Positions 7,145 to 14,124 of a stretch of DNA of 64,000 nt are shown here, piece by piece. Origin of the DNA: Fibrobacter succinogenes (GTDB taxonomy: Bacteria; Fibrobacterota; Fibrobacteria; Fibrobacterales; Fibrobacteraceae); contig CACZAD010000017.1 in NCBI GenBank assembly GCA_902779055.1, forward strand, positions 37,864 through 101,863. Direction: 5' to 3'. The position numbers and the translations under genes were made by a program. Position 1 is the first letter of the stretch. Every line of letters begins with the position of its first letter. The notes under the pieces were generated by a model, which was given only the letters and a program-made list of their open reading frames with translations, had not been told where the DNA came from and did not search any database.

Positions 7145-9907
7145 TTACTTGAGTTCTTCGAGAGCTTTTGTGCTCTTGGCGATGATGTCCTGCTGTGTAG
7201 CGAGCTTGGTGCGTTCGGCGTTCACGACAGCTTCCGGAGCTCCGTTCACGAACTTTTCATTCGACAACTTGCGTTCGATAGAAGCGGCGAATGCCTTTGC
7301 CTTTTCGATTTCCTTTTCGAGGCGTGCGATTTCTGCGGCCGGGTCAAGGATACCTTCGAGCGGGATGTAGAGTTCGCCACCCGGCACCACGGAGCTTGCG
7401 CTGAACTTCGGCTTTGCGGCCTTCACGGCTACAGAGAACGATTCAAGTCCACCGAGTTCGGTGATGATGGCCTGGCAGTCCTTCACGCTTGCTTCGGTTT
7501 CGGCGGTATCGACGCTCACAACAGCCTTGAGTTTGGTAGCCGGGCTTACGTTGTAGCGACCGCGCACGCCACGCACGCTTTCCACGACAGCGAATGCCTG
7601 GTTGAATGCGGCTTCGATCTTGGCGTCGATGAGGCTCGTGTCAGCCTTCGGCCATGCGCTGTTGATCACGCGTTCAGAACCCGGGAAGAGCGTTGCGTTC
7701 AGTTCTTCCGTGATGAACGGCATCACCGGATGCAACAGGTCAATCACGCCGCGGAGCACGTGGCTGAGGATTGCCATAGCGTTCTTCTTTTCGGCGGTGA
7801 GCGTTTCGCTGTTGATCACGGCCTTCTTGATTTCCAAGTAGCTGGAGCAGACATCGTCCCAGACAAAGCGGTAGAGGAAGCCGGCGAGTTCAGCAAAGTG
7901 GAACTCTTCGAGCATCTTCGTTGCGTCCTGGATGGTGGAGTTCAAGCGAGAGAGAATCCAGCGGTCTTCGAGAGCGAAGATCGAAGAATCCATCGGGAGC
8001 ATTTCCTTGGAAAGTGCGCCGGCCTGTTCCAAGTGCGGGAACAAGAAGCGGCAAGCGTTCCAGAGCTTGTTCGAGAAATTACGACCAATTTCGAACTTTT
8101 CGCTCGTGTTGATGACAGAACCATCTTCCTGCTTTTCCTTCTTCACCGGGAGACGAACGTCCTGGTTGTCGGTGCAGAGGCTTGCCATCACGAAGCGGAG
8201 AGCGTCCGTGCCGTACTTCTTTTCGATATCCATCGGGTCCACGCCATTGCCCTTGGACTTGCTCATGGTCATGCCATTGCCGTCCAAGATCTTCGGGTGG
8301 ATGTACACCGTGTGGAACGGAACCGTGCCCATGTTTTCCTGGCTGAAGAGCACCATACGGGCGACCCAGAGCGTAATGATGTCGCGGCTTGTCACAAGCA
8401 CGGAAGTCGGGTAGTACTTCTTGAGCGTGTCCGTCTGTTCCGGCCAGCCCATCGTGGAGTGCGGCCAGAGACCACTGGAGAACCACGTGTCGAGCACGTC
8501 TTCTTCCTGCACAATCTTGTGACCGGCAACAGCGTCTTCGGAGAGGTTTTCTTCTTCGGAGCAGATGAGCCAGATGCCGTTCTGTGCCTTGTAATAGTAA
8601 ATGTCGTTACGGCCTGCGAATGCCTTGTTCAAGTCCTCTTCGGTCGTCGTTTCGTCGGCGTGCCAAATAGGAATGCGGTGGCCCCACCAAAGCTGACGGC
8701 TGATGCACCAGTCGCGCTTTTCCTTGAGCCAGTCGAGGTACTTGTTTGCATAGCGTTCCGGAATGATCTTGATTTCGCCGCTTGTGACAGCCTTCATGGC
8801 GTTGTCGGCGAGAACGTCCATCTTCACGAACCACTGGTCGCTCAAGTACGGTTCAATCACAGTCTTGGAACGGTCGGAGTGACCCACCTGCATTTCGTGG
8901 TCTTCAATCTTGATGAGGAGACCGAGATCTTCGAGACCCTTCACCACAGCGTCGCGTGCGGCCTGACCCTTCATGCCCTGGAACGGACCGGCGTTCTCGT
9001 TGAGGCTGCCGTCGTCGTTCATGATGTTGATCATCGGGAGCTTGTGGCGGAGGCCTGTCGCGTAGTCGTTCGGGTCATGTGCCGGAGTCACCTTCACGGA
9101 ACCCGTACCGAATTCCATATCGACGAGGATAGCGTCTGCGATCACCGGAATTTCGCGGTTCACGAACGGAACCTTGAGCATCTTGCCGATGAACTGCTTG
9201 TAGCGTTCGTCGTTCGGGTGCACAGCGAGAGCCGTATCGCCCATAATCGTTTCCGGACGAGTCGTCGAAACCGGGATGAATCCCGAACCGTCGGCCAACG
9301 GATACTTGAACGTCCAGAAGTGACCCTTCACAGTTTCGTAATAAATTTCATCGTCTGCCACAGCCGTCTGGAGCTTGGTGTCCCAGTTCACGAGACGCTT
9401 GCCGCGGTAGATAAGACCCTTCTTGAAAAGGTTGAAGAATGCGTGGCGGACAGCCTTTGCGCAAACCGGGTCGAGCGTGAAGCGCTGACGGCTCCAGTCG
9501 CAGCTGACGCCGAGGCTCTTGAGCTGCTTCGTGATGCGGGCTTCGTATTCGTCCTTCCACTTCCAAATGCGTTCCACGAGGGCGTCGCGGCCAATGTCGT
9601 GGCGTGTCTTGTGTTCGTCCTGGAAAAGTCTCTTTTCGACGACAGCCTGCGTGGCAATGCCGGCGTGGTCCGTGCCCGGAATCCAGAGCGTGTCGCGGCC
9701 AGTCTTACGGCGATAGCGGACGAGAATGTCCTGCAACGTGTCGTTCAGAGCGTGGCCGAGGTGCAGAGCACCCGTAACGTTCGGAGGCGGAATGACGACG
9801 GAGAACGGTTCACCCTTTCCGCTCGGGGCAAAATCATTATTCTTGTTCCATTGGTCGTGCCAACGGTCTTCTACAATTTTCGGATTATAACGAGTTTCCA
9901 TTTCCAT
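7145..9907 (-). CDS. valS: Valyl-tRNA synthetase
   Basis: A 920-residue class I aminoacyl-tRNA synthetase that charges tRNA-Val in the cytoplasm. The HIGH motif appears as PNVTGALHLGHAL near residue 39-51 and the KMSKS loop as MTMSKSKGNG near 555. The editing domain contains STTRPETIMGDTALAVHP and the core the VLDTWFSSGLWPHS block. A C-terminal coiled-coil arm (PAAEIARLEKEIEKAKAF) is present, as expected for ValS. Length is normal and no lesion was found. Two in-frame ATGs (9907 and 9901) are possible starts; neither has a strong ribosome site. It is a single-gene unit ending in its own terminator. Confidence 0.97.
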   Translation of the reverse strand: MEMETRYNPKIVEDRWHDQWNKNNDFAPSGKGEPFSVVIPPPNVTGALHLGHALNDTLQDILVRYRRKTGRDTLWIPGTDHAGIATQAVVEKRLFQDEHKTRHDIGRDALVERIWKWKDEYEARITKQLKSLGVSCDWSRQRFTLDPVCAKAVRHAFFNLFKKGLIYRGKRLVNWDTKLQTAVADDEIYYETVKGHFWTFKYPLADGSGFIPVSTTRPETIMGDTALAVHPNDERYKQFIGKMLKVPFVNREIPVIADAILVDMEFGTGSVKVTPAHDPNDYATGLRHKLPMINIMNDDGSLNENAGPFQGMKGQAARDAVVKGLEDLGLLIKIEDHEMQVGHSDRSKTVIEPYLSDQWFVKMDVLADNAMKAVTSGEIKIIPERYANKYLDWLKEKRDWCISRQLWWGHRIPIWHADETTTEEDLNKAFAGRNDIYYYKAQNGIWLICSEEENLSEDAVAGHKIVQEEDVLDTWFSSGLWPHSTMGWPEQTDTLKKYYPTSVLVTSRDIITLWVARMVLFSQENMGTVPFHTVYIHPKILDGNGMTMSKSKGNGVDPMDIEKKYGTDALRFVMASLCTDNQDVRLPVKKEKQEDGSVINTSEKFEIGRNFSNKLWNACRFLFPHLEQAGALSKEMLPMDSSIFALEDRWILSRLNSTIQDATKMLEEFHFAELAGFLYRFVWDDVCSSYLEIKKAVINSETLTAEKKNAMAILSHVLRGVIDLLHPVMPFITEELNATLFPGSERVINSAWPKADTSLIDAKIEAAFNQAFAVVESVRGVRGRYNVSPATKLKAVVSVDTAETEASVKDCQAIITELGGLESFSVAVKAAKPKFSASSVVPGGELYIPLEGILDPAAEIARLEKEIEKAKAFAASIERKLSNEKFVNGAPEAVVNAERTKLATQQDIIAKSTKALEELK

Positions 9908-9929
9908 AATGCGCCAAATTTAGTAAATC

Positions 9930-9992
9930 GCGAGCGTCGCGACAATCGTGCTTGCACGAATTGTCATGACCGAGCCGTACTAAATCGCCCGA
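9930..9992. repeat. Dispersed intergenic element, copy B
   Basis: Contains CGAGCGTCGCGA, CGTGCTTGCACG, CATGACCGAGCCG and the inverted repeat CGCCCGAAGGGCG in a 320-base gap upstream of valS. The word order matches the elements at 2530 and 37206. The following 10010-10165 holds a simple run of GACGAGAGA/GACTAAA words and a GC-rich stretch; no gene was seen there. Confidence 0.4.
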
Positions 9993-10164
9993 AGGGCGCC
10001 AATTTAGTAAAATAGACGAGAGACTAAAGACGAGAGACGAGAGAATTGTAATTGAAAAAGCAATTAAAAAGGGTAGGAGGGGGAAAGCCTTCCCCTCACT
10101 CGCACTGCGTTGCTCGCTACCCCTTCGAGCGGGCCCTCATTCGCCGGCCCGCAACGCCCCGGCT

Positions 10165-10193
10165 AAAAAAGCTGCCGCAAAAATGCAACAGCT
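10165..10193 (-). terminator. Intrinsic terminator of the nitroreductase gene
   Basis: The minus strand reads AGCTGTTGC, a six-base loop, GCGGCAGCT (9 bp with two G-U pairs) and then TTTTTT. Confidence 0.8.
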
Positions 10194-10230
10194 CTAAAAG
10201 TTAATTTGCTTGAATTACTCCGCCAGATAA

Positions 10231-10761
10231 TTACTCCGCCCAGACGATGCGGCCTTCCTTGCGGGGGTGTGCTGCGGGCTGTTCGCAGTCGGCATAACCC
10301 AAAGCGCAGTGAGCGATACCAACCCATTCGTCAGCGTTCAGGCCCAGTGACTTGAGAATTTCCTTGCCCTCGTCGCTTTCGACTTCTTCCTTGGCGCGGT
10401 GAATCCAGATGCTGCCGAGCCCGAGGCTGTAAGCGGCGTTCATGAGGTTCCCCATGGCGAGCGATCCATCGTACAGGTGGGTCGGGATTTCCTTTTTCGC
10501 AAGGACTAGCAAAATCACGGGTGCTCCGTAGAACGGGTCGAAACCCTCGTCCCAACCGCCAATCTTGCGGTTCATTTCGGAGATGCGATCGCGCAGCCCT
10601 TTGTTCGTAATGGCGACCACGGTGGCGGCCTGCTTGCCCATGCCGCTTGCAGCGTAGATGCCCGCTTCGGCGACTTGTGCGATGAGTTCCTTGCTCACGG
10701 CGTCAGATTTGAATTTACGGATGCTCCTGCGGTTGAGCAAAGTCTTGATAGTTTCGTTCAT
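10231..10761 (-). CDS. Nitroreductase family protein
   Basis: A 176-residue FMN-dependent nitroreductase-fold oxidoreductase. The N-terminal RRSIRKF flavin-phosphate motif, the AASGMGKQ segment near residue 35 and the late GLGSIWIHRAKEE block are all in place. Such enzymes use NAD(P)H to reduce nitro groups, quinones or flavins; the physiological substrate cannot be told. The ATG at 10759-10761 is preceded by GGAGA, so the longer open frame upstream is unlikely to be coding. It stands alone with its own terminator. Confidence 0.88.
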   Translation of the reverse strand: MNETIKTLLNRRSIRKFKSDAVSKELIAQVAEAGIYAASGMGKQAATVVAITNKGLRDRISEMNRKIGGWDEGFDPFYGAPVILLVLAKKEIPTHLYDGSLAMGNLMNAAYSLGLGSIWIHRAKEEVESDEGKEILKSLGLNADEWVGIAHCALGYADCEQPAAHPRKEGRIVWAE

Positions 10762-10853
10762 AAAGTCTCCGGGAAATGGGGTGATAAATTTAAATCTATA
10801 AAAAATGTAGGGAAGTGGCGTTGTAATCCGTGACTTGACCGGGGATTTCCTTC

Positions 10854-11210
10854 TTAAGCCTTGTATGTTCTTCGTTTTTCGGCTACGGCGCATGGCATGT
10901 GACCTCGCTTACGCCTGAATTTGGCTTTGGGAACTAGGCGCATTTGAATGCCCATGGCGGCAAGGACTTTGAATACCGTTTCAAATCGCGGATGAGCTTT
11001 TTCATCAAGTGCCTTATAGAGACTCTCTCGTCCGAGACCGGACGTTTCCGCAATTTTCGCCATACCCTTGCTACGAGCTATATGACCGATAGACCTCAGT
11101 AACAGGGCTGGGTCGTTTTCTTGGCAAATGAGATTGAGATACTCAGCGACAATTTCTTCGCTGTCAAGATATTCTGCAATATCCAATTGAGTGATTTTAT
11201 TTTCTTTCAT
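10854..11210 (-). CDS. HigA-like antitoxin (TIGR02684-type antidote)
   Basis: A 118-residue DNA-binding antitoxin. The segment GMAKIAETSGLGRESLYKALDEKAHPRFETVFKVL is the helix-turn-helix of the addiction-module antidote family usually found downstream of a small RelE-like killer gene. An N-terminal IAEYLDSEE stretch also fits that family. The start overlaps the last codons of the toxin remnant, the normal arrangement. The C-terminus is unusually basic (FRRKRGHMPCAVAEKRRTYKA) and longer than I expect for the family. Because the toxin looks truncated, this is probably an orphan antitoxin. Confidence 0.75.
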   Translation of the reverse strand: MKENKITQLDIAEYLDSEEIVAEYLNLICQENDPALLLRSIGHIARSKGMAKIAETSGLGRESLYKALDEKAHPRFETVFKVLAAMGIQMRLVPKAKFRRKRGHMPCAVAEKRRTYKA

Positions 11211-11340
11211 TTTTGATTCCTTGCCAAATATTCTTTGCCCTTGCGATGTCTTGATCTTGTGTGGATTTATCGCCGCCAATTAAAAGAATTACGATTGTTT
11301 TGCCATCTTTTGCAACGCTATGAAAACCAGGAATCTGAAC
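11197..11340 (-). pseudogene. 3' remnant of a RelE/HigB-like toxin
   Basis: Reading the minus strand in the frame that ends at the TAA 11197-11199 gives KTIVILLIGGDKSTQDQDIA, then RAKNIWQGIKNERK. This is the characteristic C-terminal end of the TIGR02683-type killer protein (usual form LL-x-GGDKSTQ-x-KDI-x-KAK). Upstream of about 11340 the match to the family stops and no family-like start region is present. The stop overlaps the antitoxin ATG. Only about 40-48 of the usual 100 or so residues remain, so it should be inactive. The exact break point is uncertain. Confidence 0.6.
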
Positions 11341-11349
11341 GACAGAGAA

Positions 11350-11798
11350 AACTTTGCGATGGCTTGTGGGCAATCGGAAGAGGCAAAGGAACTGTTTCAG
11401 GTTACGATAAACAGCTTGTGGACCTTGTTCTCGTTACGAATGGAGTGTATAAACTAAATCAGGATTCTGTTGCAGAATATTTCCACACGACAATGAACGT
11501 TTATCTGAATTCTGCTCGATACGGCTCGGAAAAGCCTAAGACAGTAGTGGCTTTCTATAAGGACGATCATTCGGAATATCAAATGGATTCTTCAAGTGTC
11601 GGAATTTTTATAGATGTTCAGAATCGCGTTGGCGTCAGCGTGAAAAAAGATTTCCCAGCGGGAACGTCTCACGTGAAATTTATTCTTGTTTCGGATGAAA
11701 ATCCTGTTAAAGAACTTGTTCTAAATTTCGACATTTTTGAAAAACGCGAAAAACCCGGATGCTGGTCAAAGTCTACAATTGAGTTCTACGAGATGTAA
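11350..11798 (+). pseudogene. 3' fragment of an uncharacterised gene
   Basis: The plus-strand frame from roughly 11350 to 11798 encodes about 150 residues beginning near GTVSGYDKQLVDLVLVTNG and ending KSTIEFYEM. Its 5' part runs antisense into the toxin remnant and has no convincing start or ribosome site, so this looks like the distal part of a larger gene joined to the toxin remnant by a rearrangement. The sequence is soluble-looking, with no signal peptide or recognised domain. An independent small gene starting at an internal TTG or GTG cannot be excluded. Confidence 0.4.
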
Positions 11799-11832
11799 AT
11801 CTGCAATATATTGCGGTTTTAGGATGTGTAAA

Positions 11833-12039
11833 ATGGAAGAAATCGGCAAACAGATTGCGGAAAGACGTAAGAAAAAGGGGCTGTCCCAGCAGGATTTAGC
11901 CGAAATGTCCGGTATTTCTCCTAGGACCATTAACTCTGTCGAGCTGGGGAAAGCGAATCCGTCCATAAATGTGTTGAGCAAGATGGTTAAACCTCTTGGT
12001 TTTGTGGTCTCCTTAAGCGAGCGGGTCCGGTATGAATAA
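11833..12039 (+). CDS. HipB-like XRE-family regulator
   Basis: A 68-residue protein that is almost entirely an XRE helix-turn-helix: IGKQIAERRKKKGLSQQDLA, then SGISPRTINSVELGKANPS. The form is that of HipB-type antitoxins, which bind their own operator and partner the HipA kinase. The ATG at 11833 has AGGAT upstream. Its stop codon overlaps the ATG of a short HipA-like fragment, the standard hipBA layout. With the partner truncated it may persist only as a transcription factor. Confidence 0.75.
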   Translation: MEEIGKQIAERRKKKGLSQQDLAEMSGISPRTINSVELGKANPSINVLSKMVKPLGFVVSLSERVRYE

Positions 12040-12118
12040 TCTACCGAAAGTCCGTAGTGCTTGCGTGTATTACAACAATATTTTGGCGGGCTATCTTAGA
12101 AATTTGCCAATTTTTTAA
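12032..12118 (+). pseudogene. N-terminal remnant of a HipA-like kinase
   Basis: A 28-codon frame overlapping the end of the HipB-like gene reads MNNLPKVRSACVYYNNILAG and then YLRNLPIF before a stop. The segment ACVYYNNILAGYL matches the opening beta-strands of HipA N-terminal domains (pattern VYYNG-x-LVG-x-L). The frame stops exactly where the convergent RhuM gene ends, so the rest of the toxin was probably lost when that gene arrived. Identification rests on a short motif plus gene order. Confidence 0.5.
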
Positions 12119-13071
12119 GTTTCTGTTGAAAACAATGATTCCATTAGTTCGTGATAAACTTCTGGATGTTCGATTTGCATGATGGTAGTAACCTTGTTGC
12201 CCGCGTCTTTTGACGAGGCTCCGCAGAGGAACAACTTTTCATTTGACAGACCGAAATCCAAGAATGCATAGCGATCGTGAAACTTGCGATTCTGACGATC
12301 GATTTTCAAAGAAACATCGGGCCTTGCTTTTTCGTAATCTGCCTTTATCGCTGGTGTTATCTTTTCGTCACCCCATTGCTCGCTGAATATGTGTACGCCT
12401 ACATTTTTCGCAATTCCACGAAGCAAATCTAGCGTCTTTACGCCTACATAGTTATCTATGATTGTAATGGATTTCTTGGCCATTCCGTAAATCTGTGTGT
12501 AGGCGACATCCGCTTCTAGCTTTTGACCGTCAAAAATCAAGAAATGTTTGTAAGTTGAGGGGTCAATGAAATTTTCCATGACTTTCTTCATATCTTCAGA
12601 AAGTCGTTCTATCTTTTCGTTTTGGACGTTGTGTACAGTATTGACGAAGAAATCAACTCGTTGTTCGACTGCTGTAAGTCGGGAATTGACATTTTCAAGC
12701 ATTTTTTGCTGGGGCTGGGTGCACAACATTCGCTGATTTACCGCATAACCTTTGAGTAGATAATCTCTGAGAACCTGATTAGCCCAACGGCGGAATTTCA
12801 CTCCGTTTGCTGACTTGACTCGGTAACCGACGGAAATAATTACATCTAGCGAATAGATTGTTGTAGGTTTGTATTTTGAAAGAGTATTATGCAAAATATG
12901 CATATTACTTTCGGCTGATACTTCGCCCTCTTTGAATGCGTTTTGTATGTGTCTAGCGATGACAGATTGATTTTTGCAGAACAGTTCTGCCATCTGTGCT
13001 TGAGTAAGCCAGACTGTCTCGTTTTCTACTCGAACTTCGATGTGGAATTCTCCGCCCTCTGGCTGGTACAC
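12115..13071 (-). CDS. RhuM family protein, start region altered
   Basis: A 318-residue RhuM-family protein. The N-terminal part (TVWLTQAQMAELF, SVIARHIQNAFKEGE) is the usual winged-helix-like region, followed by YSLDVIISVGYRVKS and FRRWANQVLRDYLLKGYA, the conserved core. The C-terminal half (residues 180-318) is separate and ends in a FHDRYAFLD-type block. Family members occur in mobile and defence regions; function is unproven. The frame continues upstream to an ATG at 13114-13116 with a typical MKKEV start, but codon 6 is TAG (13099-13101). Translation would need the GTG at 13069-13071 or suppression, so it may be a recent pseudogene. Confidence 0.75.
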   Translation of the reverse strand: MYQPEGGEFHIEVRVENETVWLTQAQMAELFCKNQSVIARHIQNAFKEGEVSAESNMHILHNTLSKYKPTTIYSLDVIISVGYRVKSANGVKFRRWANQVLRDYLLKGYAVNQRMLCTQPQQKMLENVNSRLTAVEQRVDFFVNTVHNVQNEKIERLSEDMKKVMENFIDPSTYKHFLIFDGQKLEADVAYTQIYGMAKKSITIIDNYVGVKTLDLLRGIAKNVGVHIFSEQWGDEKITPAIKADYEKARPDVSLKIDRQNRKFHDRYAFLDFGLSNEKLFLCGASSKDAGNKVTTIMQIEHPEVYHELMESLFSTET

Positions 13072-13190
13072 GACGATTTCGTTTTTGTCTACGACGGACT
13101 AAACTTCTTTCTTCATCTATTGCTCCGACCACCTACATACTGTAAAAAGGTGGATAAAAATTGTTGTGATTGTAATTTAAAATATTCTAA

Positions 13191-13205
13191 TGTCATATTA
13201 TGACA
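13191..13205. promoter_or_regulatory. Perfect palindrome TGTCATATTATGACA
   Basis: A 15-base perfect palindrome in the 140-base gap between the divergent RhuM and SIMPL genes. Size and position fit an operator for a dimeric regulator; the HipB-like or RhuM protein next door are possible but unproven binders. Confidence 0.4.
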
Positions 13206-13257
13206 GTCACTGAAATTATATTAAGAAAAGTGAAAATAATAAAACCTGAGGTAACTT

Positions 13258-13914
13258 ATGGACCAAAATCAGAAAACCATTCGCGTCATGGGAATCGGCA
13301 ACGTCAAGGTCGCACCCGACACAACTAAGCTCAGTTTCTCCGTGGATTCCCTGCACAAGGACTACGAAACGGCATATGCCGAAGCCGCTGTGGGAAATAA
13401 GGAATTGCGGAAAGCTCTTGAAATGTTGCAACTTCCGAAAGATTCCCTCAAGACATCGAATTTTTCTATAACCAAGGAAACGGAATGGAAACGCAAAGAA
13501 GAAAAATGGGTGCTAGTCGGCTTTAAACTCCGGCAGACATTGGCCATTGAACTCCCGCTCGATAGCGTCATCACGTCGAAGGTTATGTCCGCGCTGGGAG
13601 CGGCTTGGCCCGAATTGGAAGTGAAAATCTCCTTTGTAAAGAAGGATTCGCACGATGTCAAGTTGCAAATTCTGGAATCGGCAGTAAGGGATGCCCGCGA
13701 AAAAGCTGAAGTTATCGCCTGTACGCTCGGTCACAAGTTGGGTGGTATTGTTAACGTAGATTATTCGAAATGTCGTTTGGACATTCATGTTCGCGAAGAA
13801 GAATATGATTGCTGTGAAATTGCAGACGCAGCAGGTGTTCCTGAATCTATTGACTACACTCCCGAAGACATCGAAGCCGGTGACACTGTAGAGACCGTGT
13901 GGTATTTGGAGTAG
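13258..13914 (+). CDS. SIMPL-domain (DUF541) protein
   Basis: A 218-residue SIMPL-domain protein. The N-terminus IRVMGIGNVKVAPDTTKLSFSV is the family hallmark (G-x-G-x-V/A-x-P-D), and the central part keeps the expected LKTSNFSI and ESAVRDAREKAEVIA blocks. Most relatives are exported and of unknown role; here there is no signal peptide, so a cytoplasmic form is likely. TGAGGT lies 6 bases before the ATG. It is a single gene followed by a repeat element and a terminator. Confidence 0.82.
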   Translation: MDQNQKTIRVMGIGNVKVAPDTTKLSFSVDSLHKDYETAYAEAAVGNKELRKALEMLQLPKDSLKTSNFSITKETEWKRKEEKWVLVGFKLRQTLAIELPLDSVITSKVMSALGAAWPELEVKISFVKKDSHDVKLQILESAVRDAREKAEVIACTLGHKLGGIVNVDYSKCRLDIHVREEEYDCCEIADAAGVPESIDYTPEDIEAGDTVETVWYLE

Positions 13915-13921
13915 GGGGCGG

Positions 13922-14036
13922 AATATGGTCCCTGAGCTTGTCAAAGGATCCTGTCAACGAAGAATCTTACCATCGCCCATGTCATCCTCGTCCCTACAGC
14001 TGTTATCCCCGCGAAGGCGGGGATCTCCTTTTTTTT
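13922..14036 (+). terminator. Terminator hairpin within a GTCATCCTC repeat element
   Basis: A perfect 8-bp stem ATCCCCGC/GCGGGGAT (14005-14024) with a GAAG loop is followed by CTCC and eight T bases. The preceding stretch includes GGATCCTGTC and GTCATCCTCG (13981-13990), words shared with elements after other genes in the window. Confidence 0.75.
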
Positions 14037-14124
14037 GCTTCAATTCTTGAAAAAAGCTTGTAATGAGGGATGTATAAGTACTTTTCTTAAATGAATTACG
14101 TATCTTTTGAAAAAGAGGTATCAT

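Noticed and set aside
7730..10015. 761-codon open frame on the plus strand opposite valS
   Set aside because: The sense strand encodes a complete ValS with all motifs; the antisense translation is rich in H, V, R and E without any domain.
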